Positions 60,813-64,000 of a stretch of 64,000 nt of DNA are shown here, piece by piece. The stretch comes from CAZOWM01 sp964583615 (GTDB taxonomy: Bacteria; Spirochaetota; B62-G9; DRHN01). A program made the position numbers and the translations under genes. The notes beneath the pieces were generated by a model, which saw only the letters and a list, made by a program, of their open reading frames with translations, did not search any database and had not been told where the DNA came from. Position 1 is the first letter of the stretch, and each line of letters opens with the position of its first letter. Location of the stretch: the NCBI GenBank assembly GCA_964583615.1, contig CAZOWM010000002.1, forward strand, positions 55,107 to 119,106, written 5' to 3'.

Positions 60813-61337
60813 GCCTGCCCACTATTTGTATAGTCTACTTCTACATATTTGGTAAGAATATCCGAAACAGGAACCAAAAGATATTCTTCACCTTCATAGG
60901 TTATCCGAGTATCAAAATATTTTTTTTAATATAATACAATTGAAAACATACATGCACATTTGATTGCTTAGGAATAAGGCTCTTTTCTGTGTCACCTTAA
61001 AGGGGCAGTTCGTGGAGTGTTTGCTTCATTCTTTTCAGAAGCACACAAAAAACTTTACATTCTCTTTATTATTGACAGAATGTTCCATTACGAATAGTAT
61101 GTCTACAAGAATAATGCCCCCCTTGTCATTACAGTACTTTTATTCTGAGTACAGAATTTTTATCTGCATCGATATAACGAGTACAAAAACTGCAGCGTTG
61201 CCAGTGTTGCTCACTTGTTGTTGAAGCTTTTTTAGATATAGTACCCAATTATTTGGTATATTTCTGATAACTTATGTTCCTGTTTTGACAGGCCTGGTCC
61301 TGTGATTTACATTCCGGTGTCAATTGGAGTAGTCTTG
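60813..61337. other. AT-rich intergenic region upstream of the sugar-kinase operon
   Basis: No gene is seen in these 525 bases. The right-hand part is very AT-rich and ends with GGAG 8 bases before the kinase start, so it probably holds the operon promoter. No clear operator repeat could be made out. Confidence 0.5.
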
Positions 61338-62273
61338 ATGGGAAAAGGAAAAGTTACCGTAATAGGAAGTTATGCTGCTGCATTATTTTTTAAAAGTGAA
61401 ACCCTTCCCGCGGTCGGGGAAACCGTGCGCGCGGAAGAGTTTATCGAGTCCCGGGGGGGAAAGGGATCCAACCAAGCCTTGACTGTTTCCATGCTTGGCT
61501 GTACATGCCAATTTATTGCGTGTTTAGGCAGCGATAAATACGGCCAGGATGCTTTGGAGATGTACAGGCAGTATGGGGTCAATACGGACATGGTTAAAAT
61601 AGATAATGAAGTCCCGACCGGTATCGGGGCTATACTTATTGATGAAGACGGAAGGAATTCCATTTCGAACTTTCTTGGTGCCAACCTCAGATTGGTGAAA
61701 AAAGATATAGATACCGTACAGGATTACATCAAGGGATCAACTATTGTCGGTTTTCAGCTTGAGAGTGACTTGGAAATGGTTGATTATGGGATACGGAAAG
61801 TACACTCCATGGGTATTAGCACACTCCTTGACCCTGCTCCAGCAGCCAGGCTTTCAACGGATTTGTACCCGTATATCGATTATATTAAACCAAACGAGGT
61901 AGAAGCGACTTTTTTAACGGATATCGAAGTTACGGGTGTAGAGGATGCAAAAAAGGCCGGCGTTTGGTTTATAGAGCATGGTGCTGGTACAGCTATTATT
62001 ACCCTGGGTGACAAAGGGGCGGTGCTGGTTACTCCTGAAATTTCCCGGCATTTTCCATCCCCTAACATTAAAGCCCTCGATACTACAGGAGCAGGCGATA
62101 TTTTTAGCGGCGGGTTTATGGCTGCTCTATCACAGGGGAAAAATATAGAAGAGTCCGTGGTGTTTGCAAACCATGCCGCAGCACTTTCTACAAGGCGTCT
62201 GGGGGTAGTGGAATCTATTCCAAATTTGAAGGAAGTTGAAGATTTTCTCAGGAAATCTTCATTGCAGAGTTAA
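61338..62273 (+). CDS. PfkB-family carbohydrate kinase (ribokinase-like)
   Basis: This protein of 311 residues phosphorylates a sugar or related hydroxyl compound. Family marks are the substrate loop GGKGSNQALTVSMLG (about 36-50) and the ATP-site/anion hole DTTGAGDIFSGGFM (catalytic Asp, about 253). I use the ATG at 61338 with GGAG 8 bases upstream; an earlier start codon at 61302 has no site. It is the first gene of a three-gene set with a UroD-like protein and an L-rhamnose mutarotase. Confidence 0.9.
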   Translation: MGKGKVTVIGSYAAALFFKSETLPAVGETVRAEEFIESRGGKGSNQALTVSMLGCTCQFIACLGSDKYGQDALEMYRQYGVNTDMVKIDNEVPTGIGAILIDEDGRNSISNFLGANLRLVKKDIDTVQDYIKGSTIVGFQLESDLEMVDYGIRKVHSMGISTLLDPAPAARLSTDLYPYIDYIKPNEVEATFLTDIEVTGVEDAKKAGVWFIEHGAGTAIITLGDKGAVLVTPEISRHFPSPNIKALDTTGAGDIFSGGFMAALSQGKNIEESVVFANHAAALSTRRLGVVESIPNLKEVEDFLRKSSLQS

Positions 62274-62290
62274 GAGTCAGGAGTTTTCGT

Positions 62291-63385
62291 ATGACTATAC
62301 GTGAAAGAATGAGAAGAGTTTATCAGAATAAAGTCCCCGATCAAATACCCATTGGGATTTATAAACGGTATCATCGCCTTGGCAGCGTGGAGCGTATGGT
62401 TCGCAATATGGGATTGGGAATAATCGATTTTCATCCGGTGGTTTCCCTTCTTTCTCCACCGTGGCATATGCATGAAGGTTATGTCTCTGAGGTCAAAAAT
62501 GTGAATTTAGACATCAAGCATGTATGGGAAAACGGCAAAATGATGGAGTACCGCATTTTTGAGACTCCTGTCGGTACTCTCTCTCAGTGCCTCAGTAAAG
62601 ACCCTACTTATGGAAGTGACTGGGTCAATCAGTATTACATAAAAGAGACAGAAGATTATAAAACAATGCAGTACATAGTAGAAAATACTGTGTTCAGAAA
62701 AAATGAAGGCCACCTCCGGGAAATAATAGAAGATTTGGGTGATGACGGAGTATTACTTGGAAGAGTGGATAGATCGCCTTATCAAAAGCTTCTTATTGAG
62801 CTGGCAGGCCCCGAGCAGTTTCTGACAGACCTTCTTACCAATCCAAAACCGGTAGAAACATTGATGGAGGCTATTGATGAGAAACTCAATAAGCAGTTTA
62901 AAATGGTTCTTGAATCAGAGGCGGATTTGGTGTGGCAACCTGATAATATTACTTCCGACATGACTCCCCCCAATTTCTTTGAAAAATACTGCCTTCCTTT
63001 TTACGAGAAGCATGGAAAACAGTGCAGAGAGTCAGGAAAATGCTACATCGTCCACATGGATGGGCGAACAAGGGCTCTCAAGGATCTGATTGCCCGTGCG
63101 CCGATTGATGTTATTGAATCTCTTTCCTTTGCTGAAATGGCGGGAGATCTTTCTCTATTTCAGGCGAAATCTGCCTGGCCGAATAAAGTAATCATACCGA
63201 ATTTCCCCGCTTCTTTATGCGAAAAAAGTGAAAACGAAATCGAGAGTTTTATGAAAAAGGTTTTTGAAGAGGTGGGAAAAGAAACACCATTTATGATACA
63301 GATAAGCGAGGACATCCCGCCGGGGTCCTGGAGACACGTTTTACCTATTATATGCAGATTTGCACAAAACATAAAGATTAAGTGA
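62291..63385 (+). CDS. UroD-family protein without zinc-site cysteine
   Basis: This protein of 364 residues is of the same UroD-like fold as the one at 33408. The methyltransferase zinc motif H-x-C-G reads IVHMDGRTRAL (about residue 255), keeping the histidine but replacing the cysteine by aspartate. No corrinoid gene is nearby. It therefore probably is not a methyltransferase of the classical type; homologues occur widely in carbohydrate gene clusters of gut and sediment bacteria. It follows the kinase by 17 bases. Confidence 0.83.
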   Translation: MTIRERMRRVYQNKVPDQIPIGIYKRYHRLGSVERMVRNMGLGIIDFHPVVSLLSPPWHMHEGYVSEVKNVNLDIKHVWENGKMMEYRIFETPVGTLSQCLSKDPTYGSDWVNQYYIKETEDYKTMQYIVENTVFRKNEGHLREIIEDLGDDGVLLGRVDRSPYQKLLIELAGPEQFLTDLLTNPKPVETLMEAIDEKLNKQFKMVLESEADLVWQPDNITSDMTPPNFFEKYCLPFYEKHGKQCRESGKCYIVHMDGRTRALKDLIARAPIDVIESLSFAEMAGDLSLFQAKSAWPNKVIIPNFPASLCEKSENEIESFMKKVFEEVGKETPFMIQISEDIPPGSWRHVLPIICRFAQNIKIK

Positions 63386-63416
63386 TTGAAATCACCAATT
63401 CAAAGGAGTAGCGGTT

Positions 63417-63737
63417 ATGGAAAAACTCGTACTCACCTATAGGGTTCGCCCGGGAAAAAAAGATGAATACATTAAAGCGCATAATGAATTCTGGCCTGAG
63501 CTGAATCGTGGTTTTAAAAATGCCGGAGTGCGTGAAATGAGTGTTTTTATCCGTGGCTATCATCTTTTCCTCTATGGTTTGGTTGATGACCTTGGGAGAT
63601 TTAACCGCTACATGGACACGGACCCTGATTATCAGCGATGGAATGAGTGGATGTGCCAGCTTCTGGAAGCCCCCTACGATGACCAGGAGCCATCTCCTTT
63701 TGCTTCACTTGATGAGATATGGAATTTTAATGTTTAA
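63417..63737 (+). CDS. rhaM: L-rhamnose mutarotase
   Basis: This protein of 106 residues interconverts the alpha and beta anomers of L-rhamnose or a related 6-deoxy sugar. Family features are YRVRPGKKDEYIKAHNEFWPEL (split: YRVRPGKKDEYI with the catalytic histidine in AHNEFWPEL) and IRGYHLFLYG, and the C-terminal RWNEWM. Length is typical (about 104). AAAGGAG precedes the ATG. It links the preceding kinase and UroD-like genes to sugar metabolism. Confidence 0.93.
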   Translation: MEKLVLTYRVRPGKKDEYIKAHNEFWPELNRGFKNAGVREMSVFIRGYHLFLYGLVDDLGRFNRYMDTDPDYQRWNEWMCQLLEAPYDDQEPSPFASLDEIWNFNV

Positions 63738-63798
63738 TGCAAAGGATCATCCTGACTGATTTGTTTCGCTTCTATGATCCACTACGATAGGGCTCGCC

Positions 63799-63936
63799 AT
63801 GGAGGATAAAAAAGGCCCCCGAAGGAGGCAGTTATCAACAACCCATATAGTTGAATGGAATTTACTAAAGTTAAGCGGCAAGAAACTTTGGGATTTCTAT
63901 CCTGTTTGTGCAACAGAATTTTCGAAGCTGGTATAA
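63799..63936 (+). CDS. Possible 45-residue hypothetical protein
   Basis: An ATG at 63799 with a weak AGGG site starts MEDKKGPRRRQLSTTHIVEW and ends SKLV at 63936. There is no known family, and it may be chance. The rest of 63738-64000 holds nothing recognisable. Confidence 0.2.
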   Translation: MEDKKGPRRRQLSTTHIVEWNLLKLSGKKLWDFYPVCATEFSKLV

Positions 63937-64000
63937 GAGGGGGGTGTGCATGGCTCGAACTTTCTAACAGCTTAGCTCGAGTATCTTAAACTCATTTCCT

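Noticed and set aside
1..64000. tRNA or rRNA genes and CRISPR arrays
   Set aside because: No T-loop/CCA-type clover-leaf sequence, rRNA segment or regularly spaced repeat was recognised on reading.

Overview
The window is bacterial chromosome from a draft or metagenome assembly; a run of 100 N at 42217-42316 is a scaffold gap. It suggests a free-living, anaerobic or microaerophilic, diderm heterotroph, plausibly a spirochaete. Reasons: exported proteins with relaxed lipoprotein or SPase I signals of the 'LFAG/AWSSGAKEE' kind, many sugar ABC importers, a corrinoid/UroD-type methyltransferase system, hemerythrin, and a probable beta-barrel remnant. This placement is an inference; no rRNA, tRNA or universal marker gene is present. 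No CRISPR array, intact insertion sequence or prophage is visible.

Layout. 1-4653: a lipoprotein cut by the window edge, then a complete minus-strand nickel/cobalt ECF transporter operon (nikK-M-L-Q-O) closed by an intrinsic terminator. 4985-9940: an HD-domain protein, a translationally coupled M20 peptidase / M24 creatinase-like pair, a glycerate 2-kinase and a small LapA-type membrane protein. 10215-15795: a tight four-gene plus-strand operon with a threonine-synthase-like PLP enzyme, an 859-residue fusion of a DUF1611 (DgcN-like) domain to a PP-loop ATPase domain that resembles the glutamate epimerase MurL, a creatininase-family amidohydrolase and an enolase-superfamily dipeptide epimerase. 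I regard this as the most novel system in the window. 15825-19531: membrane and ion-homeostasis genes (ferritin-like/VIT1, CorA, MscS, DUF432). 19818-22274: a polyamine operon running from arginine through agmatine to putrescine, with a deoxyhypusine-synthase-like enzyme. 22280-26541: hemerythrin, a zinc alcohol dehydrogenase, an AT-rich SatD gene with a decayed DUF3307 partner, and a C_GCAxxG_C_C protein.

27227-35430: a Tat-exported binding protein, two permeases and two unequal ATPases, followed by a UroD-family methyltransferase, a 53-residue small protein and a corrinoid protein. This reads as uptake and demethylation of a methylated compound. 35499-42216: a ribose-type sugar ABC importer with a Gfo/Idh/MocA dehydrogenase and a gap-truncated TIM-barrel isomerase. 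42501-43105: debris of two genes beside the gap. 43678-49013: a second sugar-type ABC importer with a ureidoglycolate-lyase-like protein, a carboxymuconolactone-decarboxylase-family protein and a LacI regulator with two related palindromic operators.

49664-53138: a DEAD-box helicase, a radical SAM protein and an RRM protein. The helicase and RRM genes are often cold-shock associated. 53636-54233: AT-rich DNA with a transposase remnant and an unrecognised small gene. 54612-60812: exported YD-repeat and VWA proteins, a family-4 uracil-DNA glycosylase with an extra cysteine-rich tail, an alcohol dehydrogenase and an HD protein. 61338-63737: a PfkB sugar kinase, a UroD-like protein lacking the zinc cysteine, and an L-rhamnose mutarotase.
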